From contig CM048744.1 of the NCBI GenBank assembly GCA_026315105.1, forward strand, positions 353,029,168-353,093,167: a stretch of 64,000 nucleotides of DNA, given 5' to 3'. Below the pieces are notes generated by a model. That model was not told the origin of the DNA. It did not search any database and saw only the letters and a list, made by a program, of their open reading frames with translations. The DNA is from Locusta migratoria (lineage: Eukaryota; Arthropoda; Insecta; Orthoptera; Acrididae). The number at the start of each line of letters is the position of its first letter. Position 1 is the stretch's first letter. Positions 21,700 through 32,207 of the stretch are shown here, in pieces. The position numbers and the translations under genes were made by a program.

Positions 21700-22010
21700 G
21701 CGCCATCGTACTGTGAGCTGAAGCAGCAACAGCGGTGGCAGGTAAGTGGGTAGTTTAGAGCGTTACCGCATGCTCTGCACCCGGCAAGGCCGCCGACGCA
21801 TCCACAGCCGGCGGCGAGGTCGGCAACTCGTGCGCCCTTGTACCCAGCCACCGTGAGTCATGTTCAAAGGGCGCGCCCGTACCGCTACAGCCACACAACA
21901 CGCACCGCCCCAGAATATCGAGTGTGTACTCGGTAACCACGCAACTAGCTTGACGTCACGCTGTCGTTCTACCGCCTGCTTTTTACAGCGGGCCACACAT
22001 CAGTTAGGAC
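21700..22010 (+). other. CpG-rich islet with consensus splice donor
   Basis: GC-rich, CpG-rich block. A full-consensus donor, CAG followed by GTAAGT, sits at 21741/21742 on plus (exon side AACAGCGGTGGCAG). A second plus donor-like site, CACC then GTGAGT, is near 21852. This could be a promoter with a 5' untranslated exon. No convincing coding frame; no TATA box or initiator I would defend. Confidence 0.3.
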
Positions 22011-22299
22011 GGGGGTTTCCGAACTAAATGTTCTAGTTTTCTTGGCCGTTCGGAGGTCGACAATGGACATTCAACACTGGTTTGGTAAACAAAATCGGTC
22101 ACTTTATAATGCTATAACTTTGTTGCAGTTTTACGAAAGGGTCTTAATGAAAACAGGAACGAAATGTGTAAAAATGTCCATTTTGTTTGACGTTCTTTTA
22201 CATGTTCTCATTGGTTTTAAAGTACAATACTTCTTATATTAGGTTATGTTTTGGTGAAGGAATACAAGGAGAAATTTACATAGGGAATTGAAGCCCAGA

Positions 22300-22990
22300 G
22301 AAGAAAAAACTTTGCTGTTTGTCGATGACATACTAATTTTGTCCGAGACTGCAAAGGATCTGGAGAGCAATTGAATGGAATGGACAGTGTCTTAAAAGGA
22401 AGATATAATATAAAAATTAACGAGAGTAAAACGAGGGTAATGTAATGTAACGTGATAAAATCAGGCGATGCTGAAGGAATTAGATTAGGTAATGAGACAA
22501 TAAAAGTAGTAGACGAGTTTTGTTATTTAAGTAGCAAAATAACTTCTGATATAAACTGCAGAATGGCTATGGGAAGAAAAGCGTTTCCAAAGAAGCGAAA
22601 CTTGTTAACATCCAATATTAATTTAAATGTTAGGAAGTCTTTTCTGAAAGGATTTGTCCTTTCAAAATGTGATGCTACAGACGAATGATGAAAATTAGAT
22701 GGGTGGATCACGTAACTAACGAGGTGCTCAACAGAATTGGGGAGAAAAGGAGTTTCTGGCATTACCTAAGAGAAGGGATAGGTTGATGGGGGACATTCTA
22801 AGACACCAAGAAATCATCAACTTAGCATTAGAGAGAAGTGTGCGCGATAAAAATCTTGTAGACCGAGTACAGTAAGCATATTCAAAAGGATGTAGGTTGC
22901 CGAACTTATTCTCAGATGAAGAGAGTTGCGCAGGACAGGGTAGCGTGGAGAGCTGCATCAAACGAGTCTGCGGTCTGAAGACAACGATTC
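22300..22990 (+). mobile_element. Decayed non-LTR retrotransposon, reverse transcriptase C-terminal part
   Basis: The plus strand reads LLFVDDILILSETAKDLES (the FADD-type catalytic box of reverse transcriptase, here FVDD), then KINESKTRVM, IRLGNETIKVVDEFCYLSS, NLLTSNINLNVRKSF, RWVDHVTNEEVLNRIGEKR, DRLMGDILRH and VGCRTYSQMKRVAQDRVAW. This order is that of endonuclease-type LINEs often mis-annotated in insects as craniofacial development protein 2. In-frame stops and at least two frameshifts break it, and the 5' part is missing. The pieces between 22452 and 23006 that look like separate frames belong to this one pseudogene. Confidence 0.85.
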
Positions 22991-24740
22991 TCATGTAACT
23001 TGCCAAGCCGAGAGAGTATTTAATGTACGGAAATACGGCAGTGGGCTTATTTAATTAAACAACAAATGTGTGTAATAAATTTGAAATCACATAGATTATA
23101 ACCCCAAAATTTCTGAGTTTATCAGTACGGAAACGTACTTCGAGAAAAATATACATAATATTTCTGAAATACCAAACGATGAAATTCAGAACACATATGA
23201 GCTAGGTGTCTTAAAAAGCTTGTGGCTTCACAGTAGGGGCACTGCTAGTGATTTATGGTCGTTAAAATCATATTCACTACAAGAGGAGAGTTATGGCATA
23301 TGGGAAAACAGCGCCGAGTTTTACTGCACCTTTTCTGAGCGTGACATACTGTAAGACGTTCTACCAGGTAACAAGCGTCCATTAAAACGAAGTAGTGTTT
23401 CTGAAACTGCGCTACGTGTACACTTGAAGGTCGCATCCTGGCAGCTGTCATTCTCAGAACCGCAACATTCCTCAGCTTCTCAACTACGACTATGGTATCC
23501 TAGACCAAGGGTCTACAAACGTACGGAAACGTTCAAAATTATTTCGTTATACTAAACTCTCAAAGGTCTCTCTTCACACTTAACGTCTGAAAATGTGCCA
23601 CAATTTGGTAGCATGCTGGGCCATATGGAAGAAATGAAAGATGTTCATTTCAATCAACAAACTGGCAAGGGTGCCTTTCTTACACGGAGTTCCTATTAGC
23701 CAGTTTAAGACACAAATACTACTGACGTCTTTTCAAGAACATCGTTCACTGTTTTGCTCGGCTTGTTGTGGCAGAAGCTAAACATTTTTATAAAAGTAGC
23801 GACATGTACATGGACGGGAAAATAAGTATAAGCAGAGGACTTGTAAATACTATTCAAGCCTTTCCTCCTCAGAATTTCGTGTGAATGCAAAAAGCGACAA
23901 TCTACATACGTTTTCATAATTACCGCCTTGGCCACATGAAGTTAAAAAATTGAACACAATTAGTGCAAAATATGACTTTGGGACCTCATCCAGGATCGCA
24001 CTATAATATTTCGACGGAGAAGAAACTGATTTTTGTACCCCTAAGTGAGCTCTTACTCTGTATTATGTTAACAGAACTGAGCTACGCAGGGGTAGGTGGA
24101 CGTATATATCAAGTACATGGTATCAAGGCAAAAGTGGCGAAGTCCTCTAACATTTTCAAGGAAAACGACCTGGTGGAATGTTTTTGAACAAGGGACGAAA
24201 TCTGGGTTCTGTGGACTTAGGCCTACACGCGGCGTACATTAAATACATTTCGAGAAAATGAAGCGTCAACTTTTTTTTTTTTTCTTCCCTCAATTAAGAT
24301 CCCTGATAATATTTCTACAATATCCACTAACACAGAACTGATCGAATTCAATAGAACTTGTCAGATCATAGGCACAATTCATGTTCGAAAATTAGTTACG
24401 AGTTTTCCTCTGTGCCGTAAAAATCTTAAGTATATTGCGAACTGTCTTTTACGTGGAAGTAGAAAACGGCTGAAAAATGTTGAGTGTAAACTAAGGTTTT
24501 ATGATAATCGAAAAACACTAGTTAAGCACAAGATTAACGTTCTATTGTTACTGAATCCATGATTTTTTACATCGTACGGGGTATAGAAATTTAGTTTCAC
24601 CGAACATGTGTGTAGCAGACATACTCTGTTCAGGTTACCGTTGTGATGTTTTGGATGTTACAAAGCGTAATAATTTCAAGTGCATAGAGTTTTCCAATAA
24701 CACGACAGTCTCGTATCTCCGGCATGTACATAGTTCAGCT
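22991..24740. other. No recognised feature
   Basis: About 1.75 kb with no supported gene. A poly-T run lies at 24271-24282. Confidence 0.4.
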
Positions 24741-24748
24741 GGTGAAGC

Positions 24749-24960
24749 ATGAGGACCTGGAATCGCGAAGAACGGGCACCTGTCGCAGCATTGGCGGCAA
24801 GCAGAGCGGGGCGGCCGCTCGAGTGGCCCGCAGCCGGCTGTGACGCCTGCTGGCCTTGGCGGAGCGACGCGACAAGCGGGGCACCGGCCGCTGACGCATC
24901 GCCAGCCCACTGCTCACTTAACTGCATCCACACACTGCCCACACTCATTTACTACCGGCT
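24749..24960. other. CpG-rich islet
   Basis: GC-rich block of about 200 bp containing GCGGCCGCTCGAG and many CpG. On minus, AGTTAA followed by GTGAGC (boundary about 24917) is a moderate donor. Frames open on both strands reflect composition only. A first exon or decayed promoter is possible. Confidence 0.25.
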
Positions 24961-25139
24961 GCCATACTTGCGGATCCCTTCTTCGAATCCACCTCCACAA
25001 TATCTGTATAACGCTACGTAACAAAGCATTCAATACTACACGCTTTCTTCAGTATTTTATTGGCCTACTTTAGGTTACGGTAGTAACACTAAAAGTGGGC
25101 TTTTGCGATCGTCTTGACAGCTCGAAATTTAAATGAAAA

Positions 25140-25640
25140 TAGCGGCTTAACTATTCATCTGACACGAAAATTGAATAACCCAATTTGTAGACGAGAAAAT
25201 TCTCTACAACTTTGCTCTTATATTTTTTTCATATCTCGTAGCGTTTCAAAGATATTTGCAAAAATAACGGCGATTTGGGATGTATGTCTGTGTCTGTCTG
25301 TCCGTAACGTGTTCCCTGTTTTTAAGACGAACCGTTCAACCGATCAGCACCAAATTTTACAGACATGACTGTACGCCGCCAGAGACCAGAATCTCCCTTT
25401 TTCAAATTTTTCGGACAAAAAATACGGCAGTAACAAAAAAAGCCGTTTGTAATATAATTGTAATTGCAAACGAACCGTTCATCTGACACGATAATTGAAT
25501 AACCTAATTGGTAGAGTAGAAAATTCTCTACAACTTAGCTCCCTTATTCCCCCCCCCCCTCTCTCTCTCCATACCTCGTATCGTTTCAGAGATATTTGCA
25601 AAAATAACGGAGATTTAACACCCTCCATTGAATTAACGAA
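25140..25640 (+). repeat. Direct repeat of an AT-rich module (two copies)
   Basis: Copy 1 (about 25150-25275) and copy 2 (about 25475-25615) share ATCTGACACG, ATTGAATAACC, GAAAATTCTCTACAACTT, TATCGTTTCA/TAGCGTTTCA, and AGATATTTGCAAAAATAACG. Between them is a TGTCTGTGTCTGTCTGTCCG stretch and ACGAACCGTTCAACCGATCA. Such blocks recur in DNA transposon and LINE untranslated regions of insects. I cannot name the element. Confidence 0.6.
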
Positions 25641-25864
25641 AACCAGCCGTTCGGAGATGATACGTAACACTCCTCGCGTGTTTGACAATTCTTATTTTAA
25701 CGTACACGTTGTCATTTCAAAGCAACGGCACACTGAGGAATTAACAGAAACACATCGTTCTTCGTACGATAAATGATAATCTAATGTCAACAAATGCCAT
25801 ATTAACATCAGTTAACAACGGCCATCAATAGTATGAGATTAAAGAACTCCTGTTTTGATTTATA

Positions 25865-25928
25865 GCCGTAGCGTAGTGGGCAAGGTGCTGGACTGTCACG
25901 CGAAAGGTAGGTGGTTCGAAACCCGCCA
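25865..25928 (+). tRNA. tRNA-Asp-like repeat core
   Basis: A-box GTAGCGTAGTGGGCAAGG, anticodon loop CTGTCAC (GTC at the anticodon positions, as in tRNA-Asp), and B-box GGTTCGAAACCC are in order and at tRNA spacing. The acceptor strands do not pair, so this is a tRNA-derived remnant. A T-rich, then A-rich tail follows (25938-25960). Confidence 0.5.
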
Positions 25929-25960
25929 ACTACCTAATTTTTTCCCCTAAAAAAATTTCA

Positions 25961-27599
25961 GACACTCTTATTAATTTATTATTATTTCGATTATTATTTT
26001 GGTCCAAAATGTTTGCAAAAACTTATAAAATTACAAATCTAAAGTGGGCCGTAAGACACGTCAGTGCGATTTTTTTGTGGGGACCCACAACCTTTCTATC
26101 TCGCAGAAGAAAAGTTGCATAGTTGTAAACTGCAATTTAGATATTTTCACCTGACTGCGCCGTAACTGCAGCATAGCTTTCTCAGTGTGAATATGGGTTA
26201 GTACAATTCTTGTAGCGTGTAAACAAAGTTATGTAGCGTGTAAGCTACTGACGTTTTGGCAACTGAAACAAGTATCTAAATCACAGTGGTCTATCGAAAT
26301 TACACATTGCACGATCAAATAAAAGTACATGGTATTGTAATTATATAAAAGTGCCTTTCTTGCCCCATCGATTGCGTAAGTTAGTGCGTACAGACCTGCA
26401 ACATTACCATGTTCGTCGTTCGTCAGGCTGTTGATTAGTACTACCACGAAAAACAAAGAGTATGCTTTTGGTTTGCCCGTTATTACTGTTCCTTAATGCC
26501 TAACAAAACTACTTCGGCCTCGATGAAATAATTCCTTTTATAAAGTTATCACCACGGCATTATGGCGCGTCACACAACAAACAACATATAAAATGCGAAT
26601 AAGTACATCAGATGAGCGATTTCGAAATTGTGACGCTACAGACAGCGAAATCCAGTTAACGAGTAAGGTGTTAGTTTGTAGACAATGATATACAGGTCAT
26701 TTTAGGAGATGGTAGTATAGACAAGCGAATTTCAATAATAGAATGCCATGCAACATGTGTAATTTTCATTGAGTGTACACAGGTATAGCTGTTGCAATAT
26801 AACCCAAAGAAATTCAAAGAAAAGGACAATGAGGACATTTTCACGTAGTCTTCCGCCGGATCTTGGTAAATCATCATCATAATATTGAATTAAAGCACAA
26901 TTTTGTGTACGTTCAACAGGTTTATTCAATTTGTTTACAACAAAAATGGAGCTTCCATAAAAATTATGTTTTTACTTTAATACGATATTCTGCCAAGAAC
27001 AAGACGGAAGAATCATTTACCTTTGCTTTAAGTTTGTTTGGGTGACAGCTGTATCTATGTACTCAAAACTGAACACATGTTGAATGACACTTTCACTGTA
27101 ATTCGTCTATACTACCACCTCCTAAATGTTTACTATACCTCCTGAAACACGTTCCGTATATAACACGCGTTATAATATCAAAACGCAACAACTAAACGTC
27201 AAGTAGTGGTGTAATTGAGAGGCCTTCCCTGAATACATACAGCTCTTGCCTCTTTTTGGCAGTGTCGATTACTCACATTTTCCAATCACGGCGGAAAAAG
27301 TTTTCCCGGATCCTGTCTTCTCAAACTACTGACATATTTGTCCAGCACTGATATGCTGCCGGCAACAACGTACGATTATAACAGTATATTCACACTAAAG
27401 GGCGCATACGGCAGTTTACACCAACTTTCCTATGTGGAGTAACCTCACTTTAATATCCTGATGAATTACTTTGGAGAACTACACACGCGTATAACAAGTA
27501 CTGTCACCACCGGAAACTTCATACATATCATCGCCTTCTATTGGACTGGACCAAAGCAAACTGCGCCATTTATGAACAATTAGTTTTGCGACTGCGCTG
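25961..27599. other. No recognised feature
   Basis: About 1.6 kb, AT-rich. Open frames at 26229-26456 and 26671-27045 look like chance. Confidence 0.4.
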
Positions 27600-28020
27600 A
27601 CTGGCCAGTTTGCGAGTACTGACGGAACTGATACGCAACTCTGCACTACACATGCGCGACAGGTTGCGTTTCATACTGCACGTATCCGACAAACCCACTC
27701 CGTTCAAGAACGATCCGTACAGCACAACAGGCGATCGCGCGGTGTGCTGTCGGTAGACGCACGTCTAGGAAGGACCCGGCGGCGCGGCGGAGTCGATAGG
27801 AACTAAATGCTGCACAAGGTTTCGGTTGGCGAGTATTCTGGGAACGCGCCGTGCAGTGGGTGCACTGTGTCATCGATCGCGCTTCCTAGGTCACGGTGCC
27901 GCAGCCCTCTGTTGCAACACCACCGCTCGACTCGAAAACACTCGCCACTAACAAGATGCGCGCGCACTTCGCGCCTCAACAACCCTGGGAGGGACGTCAC
28001 GTCAGCCCCATATCTCCTAC
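27600..28020. other. CpG-rich islet
   Basis: CpG-rich block with GGCGGCGCGGCGGAGTCG at about 27778 and GATGCGCGCGCACTTCGCGC at about 27954. Overlapping frames on both strands (27646-28127) are expected from the composition. Possible promoter region; no splice site or core element strong enough to fix a strand. Confidence 0.25.
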
Positions 28021-28235
28021 CACATAAAATTTGCCCAAGGCGAGAATTTCATAGTGGAGCTTTATGTAGAGTCACCAGCGGAATACATAAAAACTTCAGT
28101 ATGAAATGCGTAGTCATGCGCGTCTAGAGTTGCGCAATGTTAAAATTCGCCACTAAGATGACGCTCTATTCCTAGCATTCATTCCAATGAGTAGGGGGGA
28201 GGGGGGTATGAAGCGCCGTTTAATAGTTTATGGGG

Positions 28236-28305
28236 TCTGGTTGTTTCGGAGTGAAGCGCTCGACTAGAAACCAAGAGATCGCGGGTTCGCAACCCGGTGA
28301 CAGGA
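28236..28305 (+). tRNA. tRNA-Ser-like repeat core
   Basis: TGGTTGTTTCGGAGTGAAGCG (A-box-like), a loop CTAGAAA with AGA at the anticodon positions, and a good B-box GCGGGTTCGCAACCCG. No long variable arm and no paired acceptor stem. It is part of a tRNA-derived repeat that continues to about 28430, where an ATT microsatellite begins. Confidence 0.45.
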
Positions 28306-28431
28306 ATCGCCGGAAATGACACGTGGCTCAGATTGAAGGTTCCCTTTCCCCGACTGGATAGCAGGGGTATGGCACGGCAATGAAAGTCGCAGAAGTTGTG
28401 TCTGTTTAAGGAGTTGCACCAGGCCATACGA

Positions 28432-28432
28432 A

Positions 28433-28471
<39 letters not shown>
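28432..28471. repeat. (ATT)n microsatellite
   Basis: ATT trinucleotide run of about 40 bases at the 3' side of the tRNA-Ser-like repeat; it may have grown from that repeat's tail. Confidence 0.95.
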
Positions 28472-29790
28472 GGTCAATTATTGTTTCAATGACAATGCAA
28501 ATAGATTACCATACCAAGATCTAATGGTACTAACTAGCTAAGATGATTTGTGCGCTAAGTTCTTTGCAAGAGAAATTTATACTGTGCAATTTTTAGACGT
28601 AGATGTTTTCAACCAGTGAGCCAAACGCTCGCCGGTAATGTTGGTTGGATTGCACAATGTCGGGTGACGCAACGATTCTGCGTAAATTCTCCCTATTTTT
28701 ATAGAAGGAAAGAACTTTCAGCTCTTTCTCCAACCCTTCCCACAGTTTATTGACGTCAAAACTTTTTTCTGTTACAGGCTAGGTGAAACAGGTAAACACC
28801 GCGGCTGTGCAGACTGTCCCAGTTCAATTGACTTAAAATTGTAGCTGTTTCCAGAAACTAGGTTAACTTTATTCCAGCTATTAACGTACGAACGAAACGT
28901 CACTACAATTTTTAAGATCAGCAGCCACTTGAGGGTTGTTATAAGCAACGTAGGGATTACGTAAGCGTTTCTCTTATTGGTGTTTACTTTTTTTTTACTG
29001 CCACGAAGAGACAATTACAGAGGTACCTACAGCTTAGCGTGGAATCCGTACGGTGTATTTTTCCTTTTGTTTTTCCTCACCACAAAAAGTAACTTCCATG
29101 TCAAAAATAGAAGGGACAGAAGGATGATAATGATTATACAGTGTATGTGATACTGGGCGTAGGGGTGACATATACTGAACTGTCAATTTGTACAAGTGTA
29201 ACATTACATATTTTTAAATGTATATTGTATATTTCATGCTCCAATTCCCGGTCATGGCAGAGGTTTTTCTCCGCTCGGGTTCAGGGTGTTGTGCCGTCAT
29301 CATCAAAGTCAAATGTTTGTAAATCTATGGGACTTCTGGGGCAAAATAGTTGAATTTTTATCGCAATCAGCGTATGGCGGGCGCGTGAAAATCCTAAGCC
29401 TACTAATGCTGCAAAAACTTGTTAGTAATCAATACCTTCGCAGATACGAGAGTTATGGGAATTTAAAGTATTTTCGTTGCTACACTCACGAATAATTCTG
29501 CACTAGTTTATATTTGCAGAGCACACGGACAAAATGGTGTAGGCAGCAGATTGTATTTGCAGTCGGTTAAAGAAATACTATGCTGTTTAGATGACCTCTG
29601 ACCGTTTTTCTATGTACTCCACTGGAGAAATGGGAAAATAACAGTTTATGGTAACTGCAGATATGTAATTATTCTCGGTCGGTGTACATGAAAGCATTAA
29701 ACTTACGTAAATGAACACTAACGCATGTTTACTATCTTCGTCACAAGCAACTTATGTGATGAATGTGGAATGAGGTCGACTAGGCGTGGC
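28472..29790. other. Mostly unique sequence; small SINE-tail fragment
   Basis: At 29308-29335 the sequence TCAAATGTTTGTAAATCTAT plus GGGACTT matches the tail of SINE family A, a 28-bp remnant without a head. Nothing else supported. Confidence 0.45.
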
Positions 29791-29794
29791 TAGG

Positions 29795-30005
29795 CAGTGT
29801 GGCGGAAGGGGATGTGTCGCAACGGACGGGCGGTACGAGGACGTGGGACCTGTTCGTTCGTGGGAGGAGCGACACGTGTGAACGCAGAGTTCGTTGAACT
29901 CTGCTGCGCACCGGAGAAAACCTGTGACGTGATACGGTGCTCACCTGCTGGTCCCGGGCTCTTATTCTCGCGGCCCGCTCTCGCTCGCAATGTGATCGCG
30001 TGACT
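29795..30005 (-). promoter_or_regulatory. CpG-rich islet with minus-strand splice donor
   Basis: CpG-rich block. On minus, GGGACCAGCAG is followed by GTGAGC, a near-perfect donor with exon end at 29945, preceded by GCGAGCGAGAGCGGGCCGCG. This is the arrangement of a short 5' untranslated first exon in a CpG-rich promoter. A perfect 9-bp hairpin GCAGAGTTC/GAACTCTGC with a GTT loop lies at 29884-29904. No coding frame is convincing. Confidence 0.3.
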
Positions 30006-30429
30006 ATGCTGCTTACAAACACCAGTAAAGACGAAACACCAACGGGCATTTATCAATACAGACAATGCCGTGTCTACATTACCGTAACTAGGTGCATTTC
30101 TGACCAGGGAAGTATTGCTGACTTTGGGTTGTGTTTTTCTACTACATATTTACGTCTAGACAATCTAATGAACCTTGCTAAATATGTGACTCCGTATCAA
30201 TACATAACCCTAGCAACACTTTGCACAGTTGTAAAACGGTGACGGATTAAAAGAGAAACTTCTGAGCGCAAGGACACATTTCTATCAAATGTGTGGTGCC
30301 AGTATCTGTAGAAAATTTTTTTGATTCTGGGAGGAAAGATGGTGAAATGTAAATCCTACGCAGCAATGTCCATCAAAAGTGGTACACAAGCGTTTTACTA
30401 TCTTAAGAGAAATATACTGGGACAGTAAG

Positions 30430-31585
30430 ACACTCAGGTCGTAAGGTACCGCCGCACGGTGGTCCTAAATCCCAAAAAGCTGGCCAAAAGTAGGGCATAC
30501 AAATTGTTATTCTAGGGACGTTTAATGGTTGGAATGGTTGTAGTGGTACACCTAGTATGTATTTTGACCGTAAATAAAAGGAATCGTCCCTACCTGGCTC
30601 AGAACGCATTTCCTTTGTGAGCATCGGGCCTGTCGCACTGTTTACTCGTCGAGCGTCGAAAGCAGCGCAAACTTTTAGACGTGTGTATGATCGCGAAAAT
30701 TCAACAGATATGATTTCTGCAAAATGAAGTCTTCTCCAAAAGTAAGTATAACTGTGCGTGTAACTTTAAATTGCTATTGATAATGTATGAAATAGTAAAC
30801 AATTACTGAAAGTAGCGGTATTTTTCTTGGTCGCGTTTCGAGAAGTCTTGTTGAAAAAAAGCAATGAGTCAAAAACTCTTGGCTCCTGCTCTTAAACCTA
30901 ATGGAAATTGTTCCTTACACATTTCTTCAAAACATACCCAAAAATTCGCAACTTCTGTTTCAGTTATAATTTTATACGGTGCGCTTTCTTTGTAGTTCAT
31001 AATTTTACCGTCTGAAATTTTTTTATAGGAAACTGGTCAAAATAATTCCCATATTAATGTTATTCTTTCATTTTCTAAAGAACCTCTAGATAATGCCGAA
31101 GAAATTTCGTATTTGTGAAATCGGCATTGAACGAGAATATAAACGTGGTCACTGACATCGTTGAGATGGAGATGTCAAATTGAAGCTTCCATACATTTTG
31201 CCGAAAAGTTTGAAAGATGTCGTAGCTAAATAGGTATCGGTATTCAAGAAGAGGTGGCAACGAGTGATACGGAACGAAATCAAATTCTACGTTCCTGTTT
31301 CTTTCACACTTGAAAATCTATGTTCGAAGACTTCCATGGAAGACACAATAGGGCGCCTTCCCAAGGAAAAAGACTCACTGGAATTGAATACGTTATTGAA
31401 GAGATTTTCCGTCGTATTTCATCTGTAATTTTGTTTTTCTAAATTTTGACTTCGATTTCGTAATCAGCGACCCCGAAAAGCACCAAGTCCAGATTTTCAG
31501 CCGATTTTATAAAGTTTTAGACTTCTGGCCAGCCTTTTGGGATTTGGGACCACTCTGCGCCATGCCAGTGTCTCAGGAACTCCTA
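30430..31585. mobile_element. Terminal-inverted-repeat element of about 1.15 kb
   Basis: The left end (about 30430-30495) reads GGTGGTCCTAAATCCCAAAA then AGCTGGCCAAAAGT. The right end (about 31520-31585) is its reverse complement, with few differences, and GACACT lies just outside both. The interior has a possible short first exon: ATGAAGTCTTCTCCAAAA followed by GTAAGT at 30724-30747. It also has acceptor-like sites at about 31028 (TTTTTTTATAG) and 31078 (CATTTTCTAAAG). The superfamily is not recognised and I could not fix the target-site duplication. Confidence 0.55.
31078..31430 (+). pseudogene. Broken reading frame inside the 30.4-31.6 kb element
   Basis: One plus frame reads PKKFRICEIGIEREYKRGH, KLKLPYILPKSLKDVV, KKRWQRVIRNEIKFYVPVSF and TLENLCSKTSMEDTIGRL over about 115 codons, with four internal stops. 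The length of the protein-like blocks between stops suggests a former transposon or host coding exon. I do not recognise the family. Confidence 0.3.
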
Positions 31586-31599
31586 AGTCTAAACAAAAT

Positions 31600-32199
31600 T
31601 CCATGCCGGATCGTGTTCCGGTATTTGTGGCTCCAATGCATTATTGCTGCCGAATAGTATTTGTCTACATGTATTCAATTCGTATATTTGTCTATATCTC
31701 GTCATTAACGCATTGGCTGTCGTGTGGCCGCCGTCTCTGGTGCGCCTCCGACTTCATTGCGGCAGTCAACGTGTTCAGTCAATCTCTATATGGACCGTGT
31801 TATGCATCACAAGACCAAGCGCCGTTACTTTATATTTCTGATGTAGCGCAATTATTGCTGTTTAGTAGTTATATACAGTGAGATTTTACTACTAAGTGAA
31901 AGTACACTAACTTCTTTGGTACAAAAAGTTGAGAAACAATCATAAATAAATATATTTTAAGAACATGTAAAATTTAGGTCCCATTATGTGTTATGACATA
32001 TGGCGCTTGGACTAGTGATGCATAACACCGTCCATATTATTATGTCTCATTTTTACCTGATTTTTTCCCTCTTCGTACACTACTATGTTCGTTAGTGCAC
32101 TAACAGTAACTTATAAAATTACGACTGTAGCTTGGGATTGTAGCCTACGATTGGTACTACTAAAACACGCATACACTGATTAAAATCTGTGAGGAGAGG
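31600..32199. other. No recognised feature
   Basis: Unique AT-rich sequence between two transposons. Overlapping plus frames at 31537-31881 are not recognisable. Confidence 0.4.
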
Positions 32200-32207
32200 G
32201 AAAGGAG

